Position numbers and translations under genes: made by a program. From Microthyrium microscopicum (lineage: Eukaryota; Ascomycota; Dothideomycetes; Microthyriales; Microthyriaceae), in NCBI GenBank assembly GCA_010405405.1, contig MU004230.1:4358282-4422281 (forward strand): a stretch of DNA of 64,000 nt, read 5' to 3'. How positions within the stretch are numbered: the first letter of the stretch is position 1; each line of letters opens with the position of its first letter. The notes below the pieces were generated by a model. That model worked only from the letters and a program-made list of their open reading frames with translations. It was not told the DNA's origin and made no database searches. Below, in pieces: positions 24,375-34,424 of this stretch.

Positions 24375-26679
24375 CTACCGGCTCCAAATTACGCAATTGA
24401 CCCCCAAGCCATACTCAGCACTTGCAAGCTCCACAGCACAGGAAAAGCAACACTCTTCGCCTAGCACATCTCTTCGAACAATAGCATGGCGGCCAGTCTC
24501 AGCACACCAAGCTCGAGCCACAACTTCGTCTCCTTCTCCAAGCGCATTGATTATGAAAACACGATTCACCGTGGGGTAGAAACCTTTCAGTTGGCTCACG
24601 TAGACAGCGTCTCGAAGGTGCATTTGTGCTTCTCTTCGGAATGACGGATGCGACCCTACACACGGTGGGGCAGAGACAAACAATGGGTTGGTATACAAAG
24701 TATAGCGCACTGGTTCGCGACTGATCTCAAAATCCAGACTTGCTCGATATGTCTCCTTTGGTAGAGTAGTATCCTCCTCTACCACCGATAGAGGAGTCGG
24801 AATCAGTTCCAGGTTGATTCCTTTGAACATGCAGGGTGTTGCGTTCATTCTCGGCGCAAGTGGCTCAGGAACGATGTATTCGCCAATGTCGCCAACGGCA
24901 TCGATCATTTGCGTGGTGCTTTCTCCGCTACCACCCATAAAACCATATGACTCCCATGAGCGGGTGCTCCTTACGAGGGGAGCCGATTTGTCGATGCTGC
25001 GACAATTTAGCCTTATCCAACCGGTCATCCGTCTATTTGGCAGTATTCGGGGAGCAGGACACGGTCCAATCCAGCCAGCAACAGAACGCGCGTGCCTGAG
25101 TCCACCGAGCACCCTCCCTAGAGCAGTGTTTTGCGGCCAGTAACTGTTGTCTTTGACACAAAGCCCGTTCTCGAAATATGGCGCGGCATTCAAGTGTCGA
25201 ACAGTAGGCGAAACATCCACCAAAACAGCCATTAATCGATGTCGAAAAATCTTTCCTGGAAGCGACAGGCCATAGAGCCAATCACATACGTCCCAGCTCA
25301 GGTCTGCGGTCCCGGCACTGAGATGCGTATAGGCGCTTTCGATAGAGGCTCTTGCTTCGTCCATGTATGGCCATCCTATTGCTTCTGCGAAGCGTACCAC
25401 ACCATCGATTTGACGTTGATGGTTTTTGGCGTAGAACGAATATTTGATCGGATCGTCCTTTCCTGCCTCTCTTAGATTTATGTCTACATTGTGCGTGCAT
25501 AGACGAGCGAGAAGCATCATCGTCGAAATATTTGGCGTGACGACATCGCGGTAACATGCAACGAAACCACGAGAGCATGATCCGGCTGGCTGCTGTCGAA
25601 TCCGAATCAGTAGCTCTATGCCCAAGCACATCTGATACAGGCTACTGCGGAGCAAGGCGTCGGAGCCTGTAGACTTTACATTCAACAGTCTGTTCGTAAA
25701 TGTCCTGGTCACGGATAGATCAGGAAACCGTGTCGGATCTTCTTTTGTTGTTCGAGTTATCATCCCGCAAATCGTCTCAATTTGTTTCCTACGATTGACT
25801 GCAGCTTCGGCTTTAGTGTTGGGAGTGCCAAAGCCAAATGACTTGGCATCAGACCTACATATCGTTAGTCCTTGAATCCTCATAGACCAATCTTGTTCGT
25901 AAGGACTTACCGAGATATGCCAAGTATTTCTAGAATACCTTCGTTATCTTCTTGATACTTGGACTCACCGAGGAAGTACAGTCTAGCCACGACCTTTTCA
26001 GCCGGAAGATCTGGCAGTGCAACATACAATGCCGGTGTTTGATGACTCAGTGCAGCATCTTTTAGCACATTGACCCGATATTCTTCGCAATAACCTTGAA
26101 CAGAAATGGTGCCAGCTATCTTGCCTGCATATAATTCTGTCGATTCACAGTCGTCGTCAGGAAAAGTACTTCCAGGATATGTATTGTCATTCACTGGTAT
26201 AGTCATGCGACCTTCAAAACGCAATTAGCTCAAAAAGTATTTCGAGTAATGGAGGTCTTACTATGAGAAGGGTGAATGAATGCTGATTTTGCCTTCTCTT
26301 TGAGCTCGCGCACTCGTATATCATCTTTCTCCAGACCGAAATACGACAGCTCTGGAACTTCTACTCCATGCATATTCGTCGTCATACGTATCTGAGCTTT
26401 TCCCTTCCACCTGGACGCCAGATGTGAAATTGCTTGAGCATGGCTTTGGTTTAGCTGTTCCAGTGTTGTGCTGGCAACGTCCGAGTAATCTGGAGGTGGA
26501 TCTTCTGGGTCATCAATCTGTTCTGTCTCGGTATAAGTTGGAACTGAGTCTGTTCCAACAATTGCATTGGAAGAGGCCTCATTTTCAGGAGGCTGGGATT
26601 GGTTATTAGCTTGACGCAATGTCAAAGCATCGAAGTGAGCATTGTCCGCTGATGCTTCGGCCTGAACTTTTTTGGACAT
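24375..26679 (-). CDS. Unrecognised 732-aa protein
   Basis: Three exons, 26679-26262, 26211-25911 and 25854-24375, join to 732 aa; the second intron has a clear CTAAC branch point. I do not recognise the family. The N-terminus (about 1-80) is hydrophilic and contains PPPDYSDV, a PY-like motif that WW domains of Nedd4-type ligases often bind. The next region, to about residue 240, may be folded, with alternating hydrophobic and charged residues (AGTISVQGYCEEYRVNVL). The C-terminal 490 residues look like a globular domain with many Trp and Cys but no spaced zinc ligands (for example LSWDVCDWLYGLSLPGKIF, VARAWCAETGRHAIV). No signal peptide or membrane helix is evident. It sits immediately downstream of the RBR ligase pair on the same strand; the PY motif beside E3 genes is suggestive only. 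Confidence 0.75.
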
Positions 26680-27545
26680 GATGTTACTTATTTGTGAATG
26701 GATGAAATCGAACTCAGACAGGCAAACGGCATGATTAAGAAGAGGGAACCTTTATATTCTTTGATGTGGCAGTTATCAAAGCCACAGGCACAGCATAGCC
26801 TGGCACTTTAATATTGGGGCCAAAATGTTGATTCTTGGATTTCAAGTGTTCATGTGGCTGTGTTTTCATGCCGCCATATGGTACATGCAGACTTTAGCAT
26901 TCAGATCGCTTAGGGATAGATAGTTCAGCTCGAGGCCGGTACTTAGACAGGAACTATGGCTGAACCTTGTTGTGGAGGCTTCGAAGTTTATCTCATCGAC
27001 TGGTGGCTAAGAGGCAAGTCAAAACATGCGATGCGAGATCTTGGAGGCCGGACAACCTCTAGAGGTTCTACTGAAGAGTATGCTTAAGCTGCTTCCATGG
27101 TCAGAACATACTCACCACAGTACCTAGCTGATTTGACAGATCCTGAAATTCACATCTCAATATCTCGCCTTTGCAAGCAAAAGAAGCGACTTGTTCCCGA
27201 TGATTCACTATACTCGAATTAGAGTCGTCACGGCTTCCACAAGTCGGGAATACCGACACTGTAGGTTCAGTTTGGACGCAAAGAAATACTAGCCCTGAAA
27301 AGACTCAGAGAAATTGACCTTAAAGACCTCAAGGGGAACTCTTGCCAGAGCCCACACGTGGGTTAGAGTTCAACAAGCACATCGTCTAGCCTATGGTATA
27401 ATTGCTTGTTAGAGCTCAGCCTGATCAAGAGCAGTAATAAATCAAAGTCTTGGTACATGAAAAGCACTAACATCTATCGAACTCAAGGGTAAGAGCTGCA
27501 GTATCCTATATCTCCATCACATCGCAGCCACCAACATGCCATTCT
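26680..27545. other. Intergenic between 732-aa gene and RBR ligase 1
   Basis: Both flanking genes are on the minus strand, so this holds the promoter of the 732-aa gene and the 3' flank of the first RBR gene. I see no ORF of note, repeat or RNA gene. Confidence 0.5.
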
Positions 27546-29293
27546 CTAAGGCCAAGACTTGACGTGCTTAGTTGAGAAAATGATCTGGTCCTCTCCAGCT
27601 TGCTCAGCGAGATCCTCTTTGGGGTCGCAATCGAGATCTCCCTCATCGTCAACCCCATCGTCAACCCCATCATCAACCTCATCGTCAACCTCATCGTCAA
27701 CCGTGCGGTCTTCTTCCTCCCCTTCATCAAGGCCTCTCGCATCGTATGCTTCAATAGGGACTTCAGCCTCGTAATCAAACTCGTCTTCAGACGCTGAGTC
27801 TTCATAAGTGGCTCGTTCATAAGTCAAACGGTTAGGGCAATCGTGCGCCAAAGGAAATACGATTGCTGCGGAACACCACCAACAAAATTGTGCGCTGCAG
27901 TGAGTACCTAGAACATGATCAGTCCTACGACCTTTCAAGGAAAAGAAAATACCATATAGAAACTTACAATACATATGACTACACCCTCCGGACTTTTTGA
28001 TGGGAACGCGACATTCCGGGCATGGCTTGGTTTTTTGTTCTATCAGTTCTGTACTAGCCAGATTTGTTTCGTTGATGGCCCTGCTGTTTTCATATTCTTC
28101 GCATGTCATACCTGTATGCCAAGATACTTGATGATAAAAACACATCTGGAATCCGCACTGCTGACAGACTTGGGGCATCGTCTCGTCGTTGCAATCGTAT
28201 ATTGCGCCAGCTTCACAGCCTGAGCGAAGACACCAACGAAAGTTAAGCTCTGTAGAGAGATACTTCTGTAACTGTAGATTGTTGAGACGCTCTATGAGAG
28301 CCTTGGGCATGCATATACGCAGTTCTGGCTCTATCAATGGCTTGGAACATCCTAAGCATTGTAAGCGATCGCACCCTAAGGCTCCTTCTTCATCGAGTCT
28401 GTACTCGAGATAACCTCGATAGCAAGCTATGCAAAAGTGATCTTTATGGTCGCAGTTGCTTAGCGGACGAGTTGGAAATCGGCATAATTGCCAAATGTTT
28501 GGAGACAGCTGCGTTTTCAGCATATCTTCTGGATCGATCTCAGTCGGGACCTGGAGGCAGCCTGCACAATGTCGAAGCTTTTCATCGTCATCCGTTATGT
28601 AGCATGTTGGTGTATCTTGGATATATTAGTTTGTACTCGATTGTTGGGGTTTTCTATATGCTTACTTGTGCCATTCCATTGTAAGTATAGTCTAGAGATG
28701 TACGTTAGCATGGGCACACAATCAATTCGGTGTAGCTCTTGGACTGACTTGGTATTTTCAACCCCTACAAAAGGGGAATCTTCTTGACGAACTGTATATC
28801 GCAAGGGTTTAGATATGCCCTTCCCAGTGTCTACTGGCAAGCTGGAGAAGTTGACGTCACCCAACTTGACAGCACTGAGTTTATCAGAAGCATGAGGACT
28901 GAGCAGACGCATGGCATGCTCCTGCTGTAGCTCTGCTGAAAGTTGTCGAATGCTCGTTGCTCCACGATATCTGAGGAGAGATTGTTAGTCGAAGGTAAGA
29001 TTTGTGGAATTCTGAACCTACGCCTCCAAGATGGTTTGAACCTCCAGTGCCTCCATGTTTTTCAGAATCGTATCTAGCTGCTCGGTGCCCATGCGCTTCT
29101 GGCAGGTTAAGACTGGACAGCACATCCATTTCGACGAGTCAAGATCTTCAATTTTCCATATCGATCCAACCAGCTGATTGTTGAGATAGCTTCGCCAGCA
29201 TGGTGTACATATCCATGATTTACAGCAGGTCGCTTTAGCTGCTGTGGTTTTGTTTTGCTTGCACAAGTGACAGGAGATCGTGAGCGGCTCCAT
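27546..29293 (-). CDS. RBR-type (RING-IBR-RING) E3 ubiquitin ligase, copy 1
   Basis: Five exons: 29293-29022, 28970-28749, 28691-28666, 28615-27968 and 27907-27546, giving 509 aa. The 57-nt intron at 28748-28692 is in phase and open, so it is easily missed; removing it gives VENTKLYLQW, matching VEDNRLYMQW in the neighbouring paralogue. Exon 3 is then only 26 nt. Architecture: an N-terminal Cys-rich RING-like module (residues 7-70, CHLC, CCKSWICTPCW, CCPVLTC); RING1 from CAGC to CLGC; an IBR with CLRSGC, CQQC and CFYH; and RING2 starting CPEC, with GGCSHMYC supplying the presumed catalytic Cys (the Cys before SHM, as in HHARI). RBR ligases pass ubiquitin through that Cys to substrates. The tail is highly acidic and includes a 12-bp minisatellite. 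Substrate unknown; no Ariadne domain was seen. Confidence 0.88.
27644..27703. repeat. 12-bp coding minisatellite, five units
   Basis: Five tandem 12-bp units of the type CATCGTCAACC(C/T/G) on the plus strand encode VDDE/VDDG repeats in the acidic tail of RBR copy 1. Units differ by one or two bases. Copy number is likely to vary between strains by slippage without breaking the frame, since each unit is four codons. Confidence 0.85.
28692..28748 (-). other. Hidden in-phase 57-nt intron in RBR copy 1
   Basis: Read on the minus strand, the segment starts GTCAGTCC, has a GCTAACG branch site and ends CTCTAG. It is 19 codons long with no stop, so a simple ORF reading includes it. The paralogue lacks these 19 residues, and the flanking sequences align only when it is removed. 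Confidence 0.8.
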
Positions 29294-30368
29294 ACTAAAG
29301 CTGAGAAATTATTTTCCGAGAAGGCAAAGGCGCGATTTTGCTGACAGACGTACGCCTAAGTGCGGATTGTGTGTTGTGTGATGTCGAAGATAGAGTATAT
29401 AAAACGGATGTGGAAGTAATTGTATAGAATGAGGGAGGCAGAAGAAGGCTGTGGTCTGAGGGATGGGTGGGAGCTTAGCAGGTTGAGCAAGTTGAGTTTT
29501 GACAGCTGGAAGAAATACAACCTTTGGTTGCAGTGGAGAGCTCCTGAGGTGACATTGTTGCCTGTTCTGTAACTGCAATATGATGTTCTCGAGGTAGATT
29601 TTGAGGCACAACAGGCAGGTGCCATCGGCATCTTCTGTTAGGTTAACAGGCCACGCTTTAGTCTAAACCTCCAAAGCCATTTATAATAGAGAATGCAAGG
29701 AGGTAATCTGCTTAAGCCTATAAGTTACTTCGAGGATATCTAGCTGATTCTTCACCCATTCCCTTGAATTCTGATGCCAGTCTCGACTCGCCTCTTCTGC
29801 TCATAAATGACAGAACCAAGTGACTCTACGATGACAGTGCACCAATCTTAGGCGACCAGCAATATAGTTACAGTTTTGAATGCTGTTAGAGACTGAAGCT
29901 GGCTCGGACCTCGCTATGAAGACGTTGAAACCCATATAAGAAACCTAACACCAGACAATCATTGACTTCTTTGTTCGAATATGCGGTTCGAGCCAAACAT
30001 TGAACAAGGAGCTTTCGAATATGCATTCAACTGAATCAGGCGACTGTGCTTGGAATTCCTGGGAGGTAGTGCTTTCAAGTTTCCACGAAGCAGTATATAA
30101 CATCGTGAAGACGTACGCGGTGTATATAGTCTGGATGAGGATGGGTAACAATCTGATACCACTTAATATGGTATTTATATCCTAGGTATTATTCATGTTC
30201 CAGAGCCTATATTGTTCTTTAGCCACTCTTATCAAAATAGCGAATAACATCCTTGTCATTGTTTAACCTATTACCTAAGTCGTCGCTTATGTATCAGCGA
30301 AAGCTATCAATGTCCCGATTTTTCATCACATTGCTAATCAAGCACGTATGCCAAATGGGATCCGTATC
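29294..30368. other. Spacer between the two RBR genes
   Basis: This 1.1 kb contains the promoter of RBR copy 1 and the 3' flank of copy 2. Small ORFs at 29309-29631 on the minus strand are in the expected 5' untranslated region and resemble nothing. No remnant of a third RBR copy was noticed. Confidence 0.5.
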
Positions 30369-31951
30369 TTACCACTCGTAAGTCCAAACGTCCGTATCAA
30401 CTTTGGTATCGAAATCATCTTCATGCACTTTATGTTCTTCAGTTTCTTCACCATCAATGTTATCTTCCTCGGTTTCTTCCCCGTCATGGTCATCTGCTTC
30501 AGTTTCTCCCTCATCATTGTCGTCTTCGTCATGGTCTCTCACCTCAAGTTCCTCTAAATCAACCTCTCCATAATCATCATCATAGTAAGCACAATGATGA
30601 TGTTCGTCGAGAATTATCCCGGAACACGTCCAACAAAAGTTTGTTCCGCAACGAGTACCTGTAAATCTGGTCAGCATCGATACCATCATAAACATACAAA
30701 TAAGGACTCACAGTGCATATGACTACAACCCTCATTCTTTTGGATGCGAAGCTGACAGGTCGGATTGGGGCAAATCTTGGTTTGTTCCTTCAGTATTGTT
30801 AGGCTGACCATATCAAGGTAACTTGAGTCTCTAGATGCCATCGTACTGTCGTACTCTTTGCAAGTCAAGTCCTCATGCCAAGGTATTTGATGGTAAAAGC
30901 ACATCTTAAATCTACAGTCCATGCAGGTTATATACGCTGTGCATGTTTTACACGCTGCTGCTGCGTTGTCATAGTCGTAAAAGGCGCCAGATTTGCAGCC
31001 TATACGGAGACACCAGCGAAAACCAGGCTCTCTGGAGAGCAAGTTATGCAATCGGAAGTTATCTAGGCGCTCCAGAAAGCCTCTCGGCATTAAAAACCGA
31101 ATCTCAGTGCCATTGAGAATTCGAGAGCATTCTGGGCATGGTAACCGATCGCATCCAGGCGCGCCGTTTAGGTCTAGCTGAGTCTCTATATATTCCCTAT
31201 AACAGGACATACAGGCCTCGACTGGGTGTTTGCAAATGGAACGTGGAATCTTGGGAAATCGAGACAACCTCCAAAGTCTAGGATAAACCTCCCGTCGGAG
31301 TAATACGCTATCAGGCTGGACCTCAGTCATGGTTTCGGTGCAGATTGAGCATTCTCGAACTCGGCTCTCTCTATCGTATAGATCTGTGATATAGTAGCAT
31401 ATTGCAGCATCATCACCCTTCCATTGCATGTAAAGTCGGTTGTCTTCAACCCATGACAAAGAAGAGTCTTCTTGCCGTATTGCATATCTTAATGCTCTAA
31501 AGTTCTCGTTGCCAAGGTCTCTCAGACAATCGGGATAGCGAAGTTCGCCTACATCAATGCCAGCAAGCTGAGGTATCATTTTTTGTAAATTTAACAAGAT
31601 ATGTCGAATGACTGTTGCACCCCAGTGCGCTTCCTTTACAAACTTATTAGTCCATACATCCATTTCTTCGAGTATGGCATCGAGTTGATCGCCCCTTTCG
31701 ACTCCCATCTCTCGCTGGCAAGTAGCAATCGGGCAACACATCCAGTCTGATATGCTCAAATCATCATCGGACGAGCTAGGATCTTCACACATCCATACTT
31801 GCTGCTCGAGTTGGTACTGCAAGAACCTTCGCCAGCAATCTGAGCATATTGGTGTTCCGCAGCATACCGCTTCTGTGACCGTGTCTGGGCAATTTCCACA
31901 TAAGTGGCAGCTGAACGTTAGCGGATTTGCCTCGAAATCAAATGTTTCCAT
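30369..31951 (-). CDS. RBR-type (RING-IBR-RING) E3 ubiquitin ligase, copy 2
   Basis: Two exons, 31951-30712 and 30658-30369, give 509 aa, exactly the length of copy 1. The single 53-nt intron splits the codon of the last Cys of GCSHMHC in RING2, the same codon and phase as the last intron of copy 1. Modules in order: N-terminal RING-like domain (CHLCGNC, CCGTPICSDCW, CCPIATC); RING1 beginning CSIC with CKHPVEACMSC and CPEC; IBR with CLRIGC, CKTC, CMDC and CFYH; RING2 beginning CPNPTC with EGCSHMHC carrying the presumed catalytic Cys, then CGTNFCWTC. The tail is acidic with two DGEETEE units. All core zinc ligands and the catalytic Cys appear intact, so both copies look functional. The pair arose by tandem duplication; the substrate is unknown. 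Confidence 0.9.
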
Positions 31952-32262
31952 TTCGGTGGTACTCTATGTGTGGCAACTCTTCAATCGCGTCTAACAGAAG
32001 TAAAAATAGTAGTACAAAGGTTATATCTGAACAAAGGCACAATACCGCATTGAGCACCCGAAGTATACAAAGAGCATCCATTTTGCAAGACACGAACTCG
32101 ATGCTTGAGTAGGGGAATGGAAAACCTGAAAGTCAGATTCATATTCTCGTGCTCAAAGTAAATAGAAAATGACCGACGGGTGAGGCTTTTGAAAGATATA
32201 GTTTTTGTGAACTCAGTGAATGGAATATTACTTACTATACATCATTCGCCTTACTCTATACT
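31952..32262. promoter_or_regulatory. Intergenic upstream of RBR copy 2
   Basis: 311 bp between the start of RBR copy 2 and the stop of the JmjC gene, both on the minus strand. It must contain the promoter of RBR copy 2. No named element is visible. Confidence 0.45.
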
Positions 32263-33941
32263 TCAATCCCACCAAAAGCTCACACTGAAGCTGGGACTTA
32301 GACTGCGAACGTAATGCCACCATCCCTTGGGAATATAAAGACACTCTCCCGGGGCTAAAATACCTTCCAGATAGGCCGCGTTTCCAAGCAGTGGAAACTC
32401 TTTCCCAAACACTTTGGCATTGGGCTCGTCATCGTCATCCACTTCACTATTAGCCTCTTCGCGATCATCCTCCTCTAAATCAGTCGCATCCCATCCTGTC
32501 CACTCCTCGTATATCCGCATTCCCATTCCGACGTCTACGGAGCTGGTATTGGACATATTGATTCCATTCTCCATGCCTCGTGGATACAAGCATTTAGCCT
32601 GATCCGGTGCAAATAGCCTCACATATTTGTATCCAACAACCTGTGCGAGGATGTTGTGATGCGGATCTGTATGCGCGGGCGACACAGTATGTGCTGGGCC
32701 TATCCATGCATTTAGCTTCGGCTCTGCGAGTTCTTGCACATCTTGAGCAGTGTCTGGTGGGGATGTCCAGCAGTAATCTGGTATTGCAATATCTTTGCGT
32801 AGCTCTGGTACCTGTGAGAACAGGTCGTGCTGTGCAAGGTAGCCACGCTTGGATGGCGGAACGTTGGCAGTGAACATATTGGCTTCCAGAAACTCGCGGA
32901 CGGACATCATTTTCTGCGTCCAGCCCTCGGAGGTGTAGCTGCGGCCTATCTCGACAGGTACCAGGCGACGGCCACCAATGGTGTGCTTTAGAAGATAGGC
33001 TGGGTTATCCCAGGGTCGGTCGCCGAGAGCCGGCCAGTTATTCAGGCTGTTGGATATGATTAGAGGCTGTGGACAGCCTTGTTCGATATTAGTGGAATCT
33101 AGGTGAGATTGAAATGCTGCGAGGGAAAGATCATTGGCGCGTTTGATGGGGTGCTTTATTGGAGGATGGGCTGATGTTGAGCCCGGTGCATATTTTGAAG
33201 GAACTGGACATTGTTTTGCTGGTTGGTCGCTCTCGCCGTTCAGGGCGCCCATCTGGACTTCTATGTCGAGTGCTAGTTGGCCCAGATCAAGAAGAAGCTC
33301 CTCTATGAGAAGTTTGCGCAATGGCGCGCCTGTCATGCTCTACTCTCTATTAGTAAAAGTTGCAGAACGGAATGAATACGTTTGACCGAATATTCTCATT
33401 CACTCCGATGTCTGCCACAACACTTCTAGGGAGTGGCTGCTGAGTTCCCATCGCATTCGCTAATCTCATTAGGGTCATCTATCTTCAAAAAGTGCTGTGG
33501 CAGACATCATGATCGATGGCAGTATCCAGCTTAGTGGTCCACGTATTTCGACACCTGGGCGTTCTTACAACAGCCATATCAAGATCGCCAACAGCTCCGT
33601 CTAGCAGCTTCCAGCACCTCTCAAAATTCCCATCAGGATTCTCTAAAAGACCATCGAGCTGTCGTAAAGTGTCCTTCACTTTCCAGAGATTTGCATCGCA
33701 ATACAGTCTCCTCCAGCATATAGGAACTTCACTGAACGGATATGCATTGATTTTTATGCTGGCTTGTCGGATAACCTGGAATAATTAGGCTCAAATAAGG
33801 CAAGCTTTTAATGCTCTAAAGAGATCTTACCTCGACTGGTATTAAGGGTAGTGCACGAAGCATGGCATATCCACATTGCTTGATTGGATCATTTTCTAGG
33901 TTTTCTTTCAGGACATCCAGTAGAGACTCAGTCTTTAACAT
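32263..33941 (-). CDS. JmjC-domain oxygenase, JMJD5/KDM8-like
   Basis: Three exons, 33941-33831, 33775-33569 and 33339-32263, give 464 aa. The 229-nt second intron is confirmed by restoring GDLDMAV-SMTGAPLRKLL, a stretch typical of the JMJD5 N-terminal helical domain; it carries an inverted-repeat element listed separately. An alternative upstream ATG at 34013 is in frame. The JmjC (cupin) domain holds YLAQHDLFSQVPELRKDI, a JMJD5 hallmark. Fe(II) ligands are His329 and Asp331 in AHTDPHHN, with the distal His448 in WWHYVR. The family uses 2-oxoglutarate and O2 for hydroxylation; animal JMJD5 has been described as an arginine hydroxylase, protease or demethylase, and the fungal substrate is unsettled. 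An acidic insertion, DLEEDDREEANSEVDDDDEP, precedes the last strands. Catalytic residues are intact. Confidence 0.88.
33407..33508. repeat. 102-bp inverted-repeat element inside JmjC intron 2
   Basis: Left arm 33407-33425 (GATGTCTGCCACAACACTT) and right arm 33490-33508 are 19 bp long and inverted with one mismatch, enclosing 64 bp. A partial third copy of the arm (GTTGTGGCAGAC) lies at 34036-34047, just upstream of the gene. It fills much of an intron that is about four times the usual length. MITE-like by shape, but no target-site duplication is visible. Confidence 0.75.
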
Positions 33942-34424
33942 GGCTCGGGAGGCTGAAGAGTCGTGTAACGATGTAGATGAATGAAATTGAAAGATGGACG
34001 GAGCTCGCGTCACGTTGTCAGGCGCGGGACAGAAGTTGTGGCAGACGCTATCAAATAATCACCACTAGCCAGCCATGGTTGAGCATTGCACCTGATTACC
34101 AGGCGTTATGCTTCGTAGAATTCGTAGAAGATCGAATTGCTATTTTTTAGTGAAAATAATAATGTAAAGCAATTGTTTAAGTTCCTCACTGGCGCTTATC
34201 ACTTTCACACGAAGCATAGAATAGCCAAAATACAGGAATTATTTACATTGCAATAATCAAGGGACTAATCATTGATCCACCATTTTTATATCAGGTGGAC
34301 CAACGAGCCTTTTGGGATATCGAGAGAAGCTCAAACGGCCGCACCAATATAATACAAATACAATAGGGTTTGGAAATACCCATCTTGCCACAAAATCCAT
34401 CAATGCAATCGGTCGTTCCATATC
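33942..34424. promoter_or_regulatory. Intergenic upstream of the JmjC gene
   Basis: 483 bp between the JmjC gene start and the stop of the remodeller gene, both minus. It contains the JmjC promoter and a partial copy of the intron repeat arm at 34036. An AT-rich tract lies near 34135-34260. Confidence 0.45.

Noticed and set aside
33447-33459. 13-mer CCCATCGCATTCG shared, in inverted orientation, with 44413-44425 as proof that the two odd introns carry the same element
   Set aside because: Many 13-mer matches are expected by chance in a 64-kb self-comparison, and the flanking sequences do not align.
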